Positions 14,118-22,304 of a DNA stretch of 32,902 bases are shown one piece after another. The position numbers were made by a program, and so were the translations under genes. Origin of the DNA: Betaproteobacteria bacterium (lineage in GTDB: Bacteria > Pseudomonadota > Gammaproteobacteria > Burkholderiales > Burkholderiaceae_C). The notes beneath the pieces were generated by a model. The model was not told the origin of the DNA and did not search any database. It saw nothing but the letters and a program-made list of their open reading frames with translations. Position 1 is the stretch's first letter, and every line of letters begins with the position of its first letter. Where the stretch lies: positions 1-32,902 of the forward strand of contig JANYKR010000055.1 of assembly GCA_025358155.1 (NCBI GenBank), written 5' to 3'.

Positions 14118-15809
14118 ATGAGCCTTGTCCACCGCCGCACCGTCCGCCCTGCCTTGCTGCTGATCAGCGCCACTGCCGCGTTGATCGCGGGTTGTGCCGG
14201 TCGCCCGGTGCCGGGTGGCGTGGTCTGTACCAGCCTGCCCGGCGCGCTCGCCGCGCTACCCGGCCTGCAGATCAGCCAGGCCAGCAACCAGCCGGCCGAC
14301 GCCAAGGGCCACCCGGCACACTGTCTGGTGACCGGCCTGATCAACCCCCGCAGCGGCACCGAGGGCCGGTCTTATGCGATCGGCTTCGAGATGCGGCTGC
14401 CGCAAGGCTGGAACAAGCGCTTTTTGCACCAGGTCAACGACGGCGTGGTCAAACCCGCGCTGGGCGACCTGGGCGTGTTGAGCGCCGACGCGCTGAGCCG
14501 CGGCTTTGCGGTGATCAGCAGCGATTCGGGCCACAACGGTGAAGACCCGGTCAACAACACCTACGGCCTGGCGCGTGGCAATGCCTTCGGGCTCGACCCG
14601 CAGGCCCGGCGCGACTACGGCTACAGCGCCAACGCTGCGGTCTGGCCAGTGGCGCAAGCCCTGATGGAGCGCCATTACGGCGAAAAGCCGCAGCGCAACT
14701 ACATGGCCGGCTGCGGCAACGGCGGGCGCCACGGCATGGTGGCGGCCACCCGCTATGCCGAGCGCTACGACGGCGTCCTGGCCGGCGCGCCGGGCTTCAA
14801 CCTGCCCAAGGCTGCGGTGCAACATGCCTGGGACATCCAGAGCTGGAAGTTGGTGGACACCGACATCCGCCGCGCCTTCAGCCCCGCCGACATGAAACTG
14901 GTGGCTGACTCGGTGGTAGCGCGCTGCGACGGGCTGGACCTGCTGGTGGACGGCATGGTGAGCGACATCAAGCGGTGCCAGAGCGTGTTTCGCCTGGCCG
15001 AGCTGCAGTGCACCGGTGTCAAGACCGCCAGTTGCCTGAGCGCTGTGCAGGTGCAGGCGCTGAGCCGGTCACTGGCCGGCCCGCGCAACAGCCGGGGCGA
15101 GGCGCTGTATGCCGACTGGCCGTTTGATGCCGGCATGGGCGCAGCCGGCTGGCGCACCTGGAAGCTCGAATCCAGCGTGCCGCCCTGGGACCGCTTCCCG
15201 ATCATCGCCACCATGGGCGCGGGCTCGCTGGCCTATGTCTTCAGCACGCCGCCGGTGCGCGCGCCCGGCACGCCGGCAGCGCTGGTGGACTACCTGGCAC
15301 GCTACGACTTTGACCGTGACGCGCCCAAGATTTATGCCACCGATGCGGCATTTTCCGAGTCGGCGATGGCGGTGATGAGCCCACCCGACGCCGCCGACCC
15401 GCGCCTGACGGCCTTTGCCAAACGCGGCGGCAAGCTGCTGGTCTACCACGGCGCCAGCGACCCGGTGTTCTCGGTCAACGACACCACCCAGTGGGTCGAG
15501 CGGTTGCAGCACAACCTGGGGCTGCAGGCGGCGGGTGCGGTGGCGCGGGTGTTCGTGGTGCCGGGCATGGGCCACTGCCAGGGCGGGCCGGCCACCGACC
15601 AGTTTGATGCGCTGGGCGCGCTGGTGAGCTGGGTGGAGCAGGGCAAGCCGCCCGAGCGGATTGACGCCCGCACCCTGCCGGCCAACAAGGAGCTGCCGGC
15701 AGTCTGGTCGGCGCAGCGTGCCCGGCCGCTCTGCCCCTGGCCACAGGTAGCGCGTTACGCTGGCGGTGATGTGGAGGCGGCGGCCAGCTTTCGCTGCGCT
15801 GCGCCGTGA
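14118..15809 (+). CDS. Tannase/feruloyl esterase-family lipoprotein, nucleophile Ser replaced by Gly
   Basis: 563 residues from ATG 14118, chosen because it gives a lipoprotein signal (Leu-Ile-Ala-Gly-Cys, lipid-modified Cys at ~28); the in-frame ATG at 14061 adds unrelated sequence. The alpha/beta-hydrolase family cleaves ester bonds of gallate, ferulate or related aromatic esters. Its catalytic motif is a Cys-Ser pair, an Asp and a His-Cys pair. Here the Asp (D448, Gly-Ala-Ser-Asp-Pro-Val) and His (H486, Gly-Met-Gly-His-Cys) are present with both disulfide cysteines. The nucleophile position reads Gly-Cys199-Gly200-Asn-Gly-Gly instead of Gly-Cys-Ser-x-Gly-Gly; codon GGC at 14715-14717 is one base from AGC. 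The rest of the domain looks intact, so the protein may be a non-catalytic binder, a recently inactivated enzyme or affected by a sequence error. Confidence 0.88.
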   Translation: MSLVHRRTVRPALLLISATAALIAGCAGRPVPGGVVCTSLPGALAALPGLQISQASNQPADAKGHPAHCLVTGLINPRSGTEGRSYAIGFEMRLPQGWNKRFLHQVNDGVVKPALGDLGVLSADALSRGFAVISSDSGHNGEDPVNNTYGLARGNAFGLDPQARRDYGYSANAAVWPVAQALMERHYGEKPQRNYMAGCGNGGRHGMVAATRYAERYDGVLAGAPGFNLPKAAVQHAWDIQSWKLVDTDIRRAFSPADMKLVADSVVARCDGLDLLVDGMVSDIKRCQSVFRLAELQCTGVKTASCLSAVQVQALSRSLAGPRNSRGEALYADWPFDAGMGAAGWRTWKLESSVPPWDRFPIIATMGAGSLAYVFSTPPVRAPGTPAALVDYLARYDFDRDAPKIYATDAAFSESAMAVMSPPDAADPRLTAFAKRGGKLLVYHGASDPVFSVNDTTQWVERLQHNLGLQAAGAVARVFVVPGMGHCQGGPATDQFDALGALVSWVEQGKPPERIDARTLPANKELPAVWSAQRARPLCPWPQVARYAGGDVEAAASFRCAAP

Positions 15810-15932
15810 TGGCCGCCGTCCCAACCACCGCCGAGTCGACGCTGCCGACCCTGTTGCCATTGATGGTGGCTTGATCGAGGTGCGCAACGAGGGCTTGCGC
15901 CACGACCCCGGGTCGGGATCGAGCGGCGCAGG

Positions 15933-16826
15933 CTACTGCAGCACGAGTCCGGCAGCCATGCCGCGCTGCGCCCGCGCCAGCGCCCGCTGCACCTCGGCCA
16001 GCAAAGCCTGCTCGTCGTAGGGCTTGCCCAGCAGCACATCCACACCGGCGGCGGCGGCCTCGGCCCGGTGTTTGTCGTCGGACGAGGTGATCATGATCAC
16101 CGGCAAGCCGGCCCAGCGCGGGCTGGCGCGCAGCCGCTGGGTCAGGCCGAAGCCGTCGAGCCCCGGCATCTCGACATCGGTGATCAGCAGGTCGGCCGGC
16201 TGTGTCTCCAGGCAGGTCACGGCGCTCAAGCCGTCCTCGGCCATCAGCACGCGGTAGTTGTTTTTCTCCAGCAATCGGCCGGTCTTGATGCGCACGACTT
16301 TCGAGTCATCCACCACCAGCACGGTCGGCGGCAGGGCTGGGCCGAGCGGCCGGGAGGGGGGCAGCGGGGGCGCGACACGCGCGCCAAAGGGCGGCGGTGC
16401 GGCCCCCGCCGATGGCAGGGCGGGCAGCGGTGGAGCAGGCAGCGCTGGAGCCGCCTGCGGTGGCCGGGGTGATGCTGCAGTGCCCGTGCGGGCGCCGGAC
16501 GCTTCTGGCGCTGCCAAGCGGGCCAGGCGTGACGCCTCCAGCCGCGCCGTCTCGGCCGCCGCCCGGCGCCGGGCTTGGCGCAAACCCTCGGCGGCGGCTT
16601 CTCGCTGCGCGGCAATGCGGTCCGCCGTGCCCCCGGGTGGCGCCGCTGCGGGTTTTGCGGCCTTTGCGGCCACTGACAGAGGCGGCAGGCGGCTGGTTGG
16701 GGCGTGCGCTGGCGGCCGCGTCTGCCGGGCCCGGCGCGACTGCGCACGCCGCCGGCGCAAAACCAGTGCCAACAGCGCAACCCCCAGCAGCGCCAGCGGG
16801 ACGGCCCAGAGCAAGTACCCACCCAT
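15933..16826 (-). CDS. Membrane-anchored response-regulator (receiver) protein
   Basis: 297 residues. Residues ~4-24 form one membrane segment followed by an Arg-rich stretch, placing the rest in the cytoplasm. Residues ~30-165 are a low-complexity Ala/Pro/Arg linker with a charged helical patch (~65-105). The C-terminal receiver domain (~168-290) is complete: acidic pair D173/D174, phospho-acceptor D217 in Ile-Thr-Asp-Val-Glu-Met-Pro-Gly, T247 and K268 in Gly-Lys-Pro-Tyr. No output domain follows. Phosphorylation therefore presumably changes a protein contact at the membrane rather than DNA binding. The nearest histidine kinase in the window is 7 kb away; pairing is not supported by position. 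Convergent with the tannase-like gene. Confidence 0.85.
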   Translation of the reverse strand: MGGYLLWAVPLALLGVALLALVLRRRRAQSRRARQTRPPAHAPTSRLPPLSVAAKAAKPAAAPPGGTADRIAAQREAAAEGLRQARRRAAAETARLEASRLARLAAPEASGARTGTAASPRPPQAAPALPAPPLPALPSAGAAPPPFGARVAPPLPPSRPLGPALPPTVLVVDDSKVVRIKTGRLLEKNNYRVLMAEDGLSAVTCLETQPADLLITDVEMPGLDGFGLTQRLRASPRWAGLPVIMITSSDDKHRAEAAAAGVDVLLGKPYDEQALLAEVQRALARAQRGMAAGLVLQ

Positions 16827-17123
16827 CCGTGCAACACCTGGCCCGTCCCCAGGTCTTGAATCGACGCTGGGCCCGCCGGACCTGCCTTTCTGTGCAACAG
16901 CTTAGCCGGCCGCCGGCGCGCCTGGTGTGACGATTTGCCCGAGAAGCCACCGCCATTCCTCATGCGCGGCCGGCCAGCGGGCGCCTTGCACGGTCTGGCG
17001 CACCAGCCTTCGCAGCCAAACGCCCGCCCCGCTGCCCAACGGCCAAGCTGTCGCCAGCACGCCGGCTGCGGCCCGTCACCCTGGCGATAGGGCGGCCTGG
17101 CCGCTGGCCCCACACTGCGGCCC
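16827..17123. other. Intergenic region, possible 52-codon ORF on minus strand
   Basis: About 297 bases between two divergent genes. On the minus strand an ORF of 52 codons runs from a GTG at 17060 to a TAA at 16902. It contains a Trp/Arg-rich stretch that is protein-like (Arg-Leu-Val-Arg-Gln-Thr-Val, then Glu-Glu-Trp-Arg-Trp-Leu-Leu). It has no clear ribosome site and I do not recognise it, so I do not call it a gene. CACACT (17111-17116) before the 17124 gene could be a -10 element. Confidence 0.3.
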
Positions 17124-18032
17124 ATGCCCAAACTCCCCCCTGTCCTTTTGCTGGCTGACCCCGGCATGGCCGCCCCACTGGTGGCCGCTATCGCCGAGCA
17201 GGCGCCCGACCTGCTGCTGCTGCCCTACAGCCGCAGCCTCGACGAGGCCACCTTGGCAGCCACCGAGGTGGTGCTGGGCTGGCGCTTTCCGACCGGGGTG
17301 GCCGGCCAGCTGCCGGCCTTGCGCTGGGTCTGTTCGATGGCGGCCGGGGTTGAAAAGCTGTTGGTGCCCGACCTCGCGCCGAGCGTGGTGATGTCCCGGG
17401 TGGTAGACCCCGATCAGGCGCTGGGCATTGCCCAGTACGTCGCGCTGATGGCCTTGCGGCAGGTCCGGATGCTGCCCGTGTACGAGGCACAGCAGGCCGT
17501 GCGGTCCTGGCGACGCCAGCCGATGGCGGCCTCCCGGGCCCGGGTGGCGGTGCTGGGCTGGGGCGAGGTGGGGCGCGAGATCGGCCGGGTGCTGGCGGCG
17601 CTGGGCTTTGTGGTCTCGCCCTGGCAACGCCACAGCGGACCGCTGCTCGCCTTGTTGGCGGCCAGCGATATCGTCGTCAACGCCTTGCCGCTGACGGCGG
17701 CCACCGAGGGCCTGCTCAACGCCGCCGCCTTTGCGGCCCTGCCACGCGGTGGCTACCTGATCAACATTGCGCGGGGCGGCCATGTGGTCGAGGCCGATCT
17801 GATCGCCGCTGTGCTGTCCGGCCAGCTGGCCGGTGCGGCGCTGGATGTGCAGGCGGTCGAACCGATGGCGGACGCCGACCCGCTCTGGGCGGTGCCCGGC
17901 ATCTCGATCACGCCGCACATCGCCGCGCAATCCTCGCCCGCCACGGTGGCGGCACAGTTTGTGGCCGGCCTGCGCTGCTTGCAGCGCGGTGAGCCGCTGC
18001 CCAATCAGGTGGATCGCAGCCTGGGCTACTGA
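17124..18032 (+). CDS. ghrA: Glyoxylate/hydroxypyruvate reductase A-like 2-hydroxyacid dehydrogenase
   Basis: 302 residues. NAD(P)H-dependent reduction of glyoxylate, hydroxypyruvate or similar 2-oxoacids; cytoplasmic D-isomer-specific 2-hydroxyacid dehydrogenase family. The nucleotide-binding motif Gly-Trp-Gly-Glu-Val-Gly is at 145-150. The catalytic set is complete: R217 (Asn-Ile-Ala-Arg-Gly), E246 (Ala-Val-Glu-Pro) and H265 (Thr-Pro-His-Ile-Ala-Ala). The N-terminal Gly-Trp-Arg-Phe-Pro and Ser-Met-Ala-Ala-Gly-Val-Glu segments are typical of GhrA rather than SerA or formate dehydrogenase. Length is near the 310 of the family. The gene stands alone, so the true substrate is not shown by context; the symbol is a family assignment. 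Confidence 0.85.
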   Translation: MPKLPPVLLLADPGMAAPLVAAIAEQAPDLLLLPYSRSLDEATLAATEVVLGWRFPTGVAGQLPALRWVCSMAAGVEKLLVPDLAPSVVMSRVVDPDQALGIAQYVALMALRQVRMLPVYEAQQAVRSWRRQPMAASRARVAVLGWGEVGREIGRVLAALGFVVSPWQRHSGPLLALLAASDIVVNALPLTAATEGLLNAAAFAALPRGGYLINIARGGHVVEADLIAAVLSGQLAGAALDVQAVEPMADADPLWAVPGISITPHIAAQSSPATVAAQFVAGLRCLQRGEPLPNQVDRSLGY

Positions 18033-18128
18033 CGGCCGTCGGGCCGCAGGCCGCCGCGAACCCCTGCTGCCTGGGCTCGCGAGCGCCGATTCTTGAACCT
18101 GGCGTGCGTCACTTGCGCAGCTATTTGA

Positions 18129-18140
18129 TTTAACGTTAAA
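18129..18140. promoter_or_regulatory. MarR-type operator candidate, 12-bp palindrome
   Basis: TTTAACGTTAAA is a perfect palindrome and the most AT-rich patch nearby. It lies 35 bases before the oxidoreductase ATG, where a repressor could block the promoter. The second gene of the operon encodes a MarR regulator, the likely ligand of this site. Confidence 0.6.
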
Positions 18141-18175
18141 CTACTTCCATCCCAGTCCGCAGTGAGAAGCCCGTG

Positions 18176-19375
18176 ATGGAGCGACGCAAATTCATACGTT
18201 TGGCCGGTGGTGGCGCCGTCATGGCGGTCAGCGCGGTGGCCCTGAGCGCATTTACCGTGTTTGGGGTGCCCGACAGCGCAGTGGCCGCCTGGCAGGGCCC
18301 GGCACCGGACACCGAGCTGCGGCGCTGGCTGTTGTCGTACGCGCTGCTGGCGCCCAATCCGCACAACATGCAGCCCTGGCTGGCCGATTTGGGCATGCCC
18401 GGCGAGATCGTGTTGCGTCTGGACCCGCAGCGCCTGCTGCCGGCCACCGACCCGTATGGCCGGCAGATCCTGATGGGCACCGGTGCGATGCTTGAACTGC
18501 TGGTGCTGGCCGCCGCCGAGCGCGGCCAGCGGGCCGAGCTGCAGCTGTTCCCGGACGGCGAACCGGCCGAGCGGCTGGACGGCCGTGCGGTGGCGCGGAT
18601 TCGTTTGCTGCCCGACGCTGCGCTGCCCCGAGACCCGCTGTTTGCCCAGGTGCTGCGCCGCCGAACCGACCGCCGGGCCTACGACCCCACGCGCGCCCTC
18701 AGCGCCGCCGATGCCCAGGCGCTGGCGGCCGCCGCCGCCGCCCTGCCACTGCGCTTCGGCCTGGCCAGGGTGGCCGGCAAGGGGGCGGCGGATGCACCCC
18801 GGCTAGACGCGATCCGCACCCTGGTGCGCGAGGCCTGGCGCATCGAGCTGACCGCCGAGGCGCCGATGATGGAGTCGATGCGGGTGTTGCGGGTGGGCAC
18901 GGCCGAGATCGACCAGCACCGCGACGGCATCACCATCGACAGCCCCGGGCTGGTGCTGCTGGCCAAGACCGGGCTGTTTGATCGCAGCCAGTTTCCAGCG
19001 CCCGACTCCACCGCCACCACCGGCCAGATCCGAGACTTTGTCAAAGTGACCGCGTCCACACCGGCCTACCTGTGGCTCGTCAGCGAGGGCAACCGGCGCG
19101 CCCAGCAGATCGACGCCGGCCGGGCCTATGCCCGGGTCGCGCTGGCCGGCACCGCCGCCGGCTTGGCGATGCACCCCAACGAGCAGGCGCTGCAGGAGTA
19201 CCCGCAAATGGCCACGCAGTACCAAACCGTGCACAACTTGCTGAACGCGCCCGCACCCCGCTTTACGGTGCAGATGCTGGCGCGGGTCGGCCACCTGCCG
19301 GCCGGCACGGCGGCGCTGGGGCCGGCGCCCCGGCGTGGGCTCGACCGCCAGCTGGCGCCAGAGGTCAGGGCTTGA
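18176..19375 (+). CDS. Tat-exported nitroreductase-like (Acg-type) oxidoreductase
   Basis: 399 residues. The N-terminus Met-Glu-Arg-Arg-Lys-Phe-Ile-Arg-Leu followed by a hydrophobic stretch (~10-30) and Ala-Val-Ala-Ala (~38) is a twin-arginine signal. It suggests a protein folded with its cofactor and exported to the periplasm. The rest matches the Acg-type flavin nitroreductase group: Ala-Pro-Asn-Pro-His-Asn-Met-Gln-Pro-Trp near 58-67, Arg-Arg-Arg-Thr-Asp-Arg-Arg-Ala-Tyr near 160-170, and a Leu-Ala-Met-His-Pro segment near 330. FMN binding is expected from the family; the substrate is unknown. I use ATG 18176 rather than the GTG directly before it. Its stop is one base before the marR start, so the two form an operon. 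Confidence 0.82.
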   Translation: MERRKFIRLAGGGAVMAVSAVALSAFTVFGVPDSAVAAWQGPAPDTELRRWLLSYALLAPNPHNMQPWLADLGMPGEIVLRLDPQRLLPATDPYGRQILMGTGAMLELLVLAAAERGQRAELQLFPDGEPAERLDGRAVARIRLLPDAALPRDPLFAQVLRRRTDRRAYDPTRALSAADAQALAAAAAALPLRFGLARVAGKGAADAPRLDAIRTLVREAWRIELTAEAPMMESMRVLRVGTAEIDQHRDGITIDSPGLVLLAKTGLFDRSQFPAPDSTATTGQIRDFVKVTASTPAYLWLVSEGNRRAQQIDAGRAYARVALAGTAAGLAMHPNEQALQEYPQMATQYQTVHNLLNAPAPRFTVQMLARVGHLPAGTAALGPAPRRGLDRQLAPEVRA

Positions 19376-19376
19376 G

Positions 19377-19850
19377 ATGCCTGCGTCCAAACCTGAGGCG
19401 ATGGCGACGGCGACAGCCGATGACCCGCTGGCGTTTCAGGCCCTCAACGAGATCGGCATCATCGACCAGCTGGCGCAAAACCGGGCAGCCCGCCTGCTGG
19501 CGCCCGAGCTCAACCTGTCGCAGTTTGTCGTGCTCAACCACCTGACCCGCCTGGGTGAGGCCCGCTCGCTGGTGCAGATCGCCAACGCCATTCAGGTCAC
19601 CAAGGGTGCGATGACCAACACCGTGTCGCGCCTGCTGGCCAAGGGCCTGCTTACCGTGCTGCCCGACCCGCTGGACGGCCGTGGCAAGCAAGTCAGCTTG
19701 ACGGACGCCGGCCGAGCGGCGCGCCAGGCCGCCGTGAGCCGCCTGGGCGACAGTCTGGCCGAGATCGCCGTCGCCGTGCCGCCGGCTGGATTGGCGCAGG
19801 CGCTGGTGGTGCTGCGCCAGTTGCGGGTCTGGTTTGACACGCACCGCTGA
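19377..19850 (+). CDS. MarR-family regulator
   Basis: 157 residues from ATG 19377, one base after the preceding stop. The winged helix-turn-helix spans ~45-110: Leu-Ser-Gln-Phe-Val-Val-Leu-Asn-His-Leu, the recognition helix Val-Thr-Lys-Gly-Ala-Met-Thr-Asn-Thr-Val-Ser-Arg-Leu, and the wing Asp-Pro-Leu-Asp-Gly-Arg-Gly-Lys. N- and C-terminal helices form the dimer interface. MarR proteins usually repress their own operon and release DNA on binding a phenolic or oxidised ligand. Co-transcription with the exported oxidoreductase and the palindrome at 18129 support autoregulation. The ligand is not readable. Convergent with the TonB-dependent receptor gene, 44 bases apart. Confidence 0.9.
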   Translation: MPASKPEAMATATADDPLAFQALNEIGIIDQLAQNRAARLLAPELNLSQFVVLNHLTRLGEARSLVQIANAIQVTKGAMTNTVSRLLAKGLLTVLPDPLDGRGKQVSLTDAGRAARQAAVSRLGDSLAEIAVAVPPAGLAQALVVLRQLRVWFDTHR

Positions 19851-19894
19851 CGGGCCGCTGCCCGCCCGGTGCAGGCTGCGGCGCAACGCCCGGT

Positions 19895-22114
19895 TCAGAA
19901 CATCGCCTTGGCCGACACCTGCAGGCTGCGCGGCGCCTGGTAGGTGTATTGGGCCGCTGCGCCGGTGCCGCTGATCGAGGTCGTCGCTTGCCGGTTCAGC
20001 AGGTTGAAGACGTTGACCTGCAGCTTGAGCGACTTGGCGCCGATCAACCCGATCTGGCGCAAGGTGTAGGACGCGCCCAGGTCGAGGTTGGTGTAGGCCG
20101 CTACCTTGTACTGCTCGTACAGCGCCGGGTTGGTGACGTACTCTTGCTGGTAGGCCGTACCAGTGCGCTTGCCGATCAGCGAGGCGCCCCAGGGGCCGGC
20201 GTTGTAGAGCGCGCCCAGCGCCGCTGTCATCGCCGGTGCGCCCGCGATCTGCTTGCCGGTGTCGAGCGCGGTGGCCTTGTTGACCGAGCCGTTGGCATAG
20301 GCCGCAAAGCCGCCGCCCACCAGGTAGGTGGCCTGGCCTTCGATGCCCTGGTAGGTCGCGCCGCCAAGGTTGACGTAGGCGGCGGCCGCGCCGCCCAGGC
20401 CGTTCGAGACCAGCTTGTTCTTGAAGTCGATCCGGTAGAGGTCGGCGTCCCAGGTCAGTTGCGCCGCCTGCCCGACGATGCCGAGCTGGTAATTCGTCGA
20501 CCTTTGCGGCTCGCTGCTGTTTTGCGTCGGGTTGGCGATGTAGAGCGTGTTCAGGTCGGGGATCTGGAAGCCACCGGCGTACTGGCCGTAGACCGCCAGG
20601 CCCTGGCCGAGCTGCTGGTTGACGGTCAGGAAGGGCAGGGTTGTGCGGTAGTCCACCGAGGTGTTGAGCGGTGTGCGGCTGGTCTGGTTGATTGCCGCAT
20701 CGACACTGCGCTTGATGCTGACGAACTTGACACCCGGCGTCACCGTCAAGCCCTCGCGCGGCTGCCACTCGAACTCAGCGTAGGGCTGCAGCGTGTCGAT
20801 CTGGGAGCGCTGGTCGAACTTGACGCTGGGCAACTGCACCGGCGCTGGCTTGGTCTCGCGCGGGTCTCGCAGGTTGCCGAGGGTCAGGTCGATGTCGTAC
20901 TGGTGGCGCTCGGTGTCTGAATGCTCGACCCACAGGCCGGCCCGCAGCAGGCCCACCGCCACCACCTGCTCGGCCTTGAACATGCCGCCGTAGACCCGGT
21001 ACTTGTTCTGCTTGTCGATGCCGGGGATGTCGGCATTGCCCAGCGGGCCGACCTTGGTGCCGGGCTTGGTCAGACCGGTCGGGTCGGTCGAGGAAATGGT
21101 CTGGTTGTCGTAGGCGTAGGTGTAGACCTGGGCCTCGGTGCGCAACTCGGCGCTCCAGTCGGTGCGCAACCGGGCGTATTCGAAGTCAGTGTCCTTGGTG
21201 GTGTGGTTGAAGCCGGCGTAGTTGAAGCTGGTCGGGTCGCTGTTGAGGCTGAAGTTCTTGCCGTACTTGGCCACCTGGGCCAACGTCGGGCCTTTGTTAT
21301 TGTCGGGCTGGGTGTAGTGGATGCGGTTGACCGAGGCAAACAGGGTCAGCACCGACGCCGCACCCACCGCGCGCTCGACCTTGGCGGTCAGGTTGTCGCT
21401 CTTGATGCTGTTGAGCGTCAGGTAGCCGTCCGACTGCAGGTGTTGCAGGTTGAGCTGCAGCGTGCCGTTGCCCAATTCGGCCAACCTGCCGCTCTCAAAA
21501 GCCACGCCGTAGAGCCGGGTGTTCCAGGTGCCCAGCGAGGCAAAGACGCTGGTCTCTTGCTCGGCGCCAGGCTTTTTGGAGACCAGGTTGATCGAGCCGC
21601 CGAAGGTGGCAAAGCCCAGGTTGCTGGCGTTGCCCGGGCCGCGCTCGACCACGGCCGCGCCGATCACGGCGGCCGGGAAGAACGAGGTCGAGTGGTGCGC
21701 GGGGTTGTTGGTGTCGCCCCAGGGGATGCCGTCGAAAGTGATGTTGTACTGGTCGTCGCTGAAACCCCGCATCGTGGTTTTGGTTTCGCTCAGGCCCGGG
21801 CCGTTGGCCGAGTCGCCCGACAGGCTGGGGGCAATGTTGACGACCCGGCTGTACTCGGCAGTGGGCGCCACCGACTGCTCGATGAACTCTCGGGTGATGA
21901 TCGATTGCGGCTGGGTCGCCTGCAAGCTGGACTGGGTCGGCGCGACAGCGGCCGCGGTGTTCTTCTCGCCCAGATAGGCGCCCGATTTGGCAACGACGGT
22001 GATGGTCTGGGCTGGCGCGGCCTCGGCAGCCCGTGCCGGCAGGCCAAAGCTCAACGCGGTCAAGGCCAGGGCAATATGGCGGGCAAGGGTGGAGGTCGGA
22101 AAGGGTGGGGTCAT
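19895..22114 (-). CDS. TonB-dependent outer-membrane receptor
   Basis: 739 residues. Residues 1-29 form a Sec signal ending Ala-Arg-Ala-Ala. A TonB-box-like Thr-Ile-Thr-Val-Val-Ala follows at ~37-42, then the plug domain (~60-185; Met-Arg-Gly-Phe, Asp-Gly-Ile-Pro, Val-Val-Glu-Arg-Gly-Pro-Gly, Gly-Gly-Ser-Ile-Asn-Leu). The C-terminal beta barrel ends in aromatic Phe, as needed for outer-membrane insertion. The family imports siderophores, cobalamin, sugars or aromatic compounds with energy from TonB-ExbBD. I cannot name the ligand; the plug is of the FecA/CirA-like type. No Fur box, FecIR pair or periplasmic binding protein is adjacent. It is divergent from a MarR-MFS pair (190 bases between), which leaves regulation by that MarR possible. 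Confidence 0.92.
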   Translation of the reverse strand: MTPPFPTSTLARHIALALTALSFGLPARAAEAAPAQTITVVAKSGAYLGEKNTAAAVAPTQSSLQATQPQSIITREFIEQSVAPTAEYSRVVNIAPSLSGDSANGPGLSETKTTMRGFSDDQYNITFDGIPWGDTNNPAHHSTSFFPAAVIGAAVVERGPGNASNLGFATFGGSINLVSKKPGAEQETSVFASLGTWNTRLYGVAFESGRLAELGNGTLQLNLQHLQSDGYLTLNSIKSDNLTAKVERAVGAASVLTLFASVNRIHYTQPDNNKGPTLAQVAKYGKNFSLNSDPTSFNYAGFNHTTKDTDFEYARLRTDWSAELRTEAQVYTYAYDNQTISSTDPTGLTKPGTKVGPLGNADIPGIDKQNKYRVYGGMFKAEQVVAVGLLRAGLWVEHSDTERHQYDIDLTLGNLRDPRETKPAPVQLPSVKFDQRSQIDTLQPYAEFEWQPREGLTVTPGVKFVSIKRSVDAAINQTSRTPLNTSVDYRTTLPFLTVNQQLGQGLAVYGQYAGGFQIPDLNTLYIANPTQNSSEPQRSTNYQLGIVGQAAQLTWDADLYRIDFKNKLVSNGLGGAAAAYVNLGGATYQGIEGQATYLVGGGFAAYANGSVNKATALDTGKQIAGAPAMTAALGALYNAGPWGASLIGKRTGTAYQQEYVTNPALYEQYKVAAYTNLDLGASYTLRQIGLIGAKSLKLQVNVFNLLNRQATTSISGTGAAAQYTYQAPRSLQVSAKAMF

Positions 22115-22269
22115 GGAGCGGCGACTGAGGTTGAAGAGAACTGACGGAGCGTAGGCAGCGGCCGTGACGCTTCAGTTACTTCGCCGTGACTTGAAGGTGA
22201 CGTTGCGCGCGCGCAGCGATCTGCCTTGCCATGTCCTGCCGCTGTGGGCTTTGGAGGGTGTGGGTAAAC

Positions 22270-22289
22270 TTGCATATGCAATCATTGCA
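22270..22289. promoter_or_regulatory. Overlapping palindromes before marR-MFS
   Basis: TTGCATATGCAA (22270-22281) is a perfect 12-bp palindrome. It overlaps a second one, TGCAAT-C-ATTGCA (22277-22289). The pair lies 15-35 bases before the marR ATG at 22305, so bound repressor would block transcription of marR and the MFS gene. The half-site TTGCA/TGCAA occurs three times. It is the best candidate operator for the MarR protein. Confidence 0.65.
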
Positions 22290-22304
22290 ATTACACTTCG
22301 CCCC

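Noticed and set aside
15810-15932. Short 21-codon ORF (ATG 15808 region) between the tannase-like and receiver genes
   Set aside because: Too short, no ribosome site, no recognisable sequence.
16902-17060. 52-codon minus-strand ORF upstream of the membrane-anchored receiver gene
   Set aside because: The peptide looks protein-like but has only a GTG start, no ribosome site and no recognisable family; not enough to call a gene.
20921-22144. 407-codon plus-strand frame opposite the TonB-dependent receptor
   Set aside because: The minus strand encodes a full receptor with signal peptide, plug and barrel; the plus frame shows no domain.
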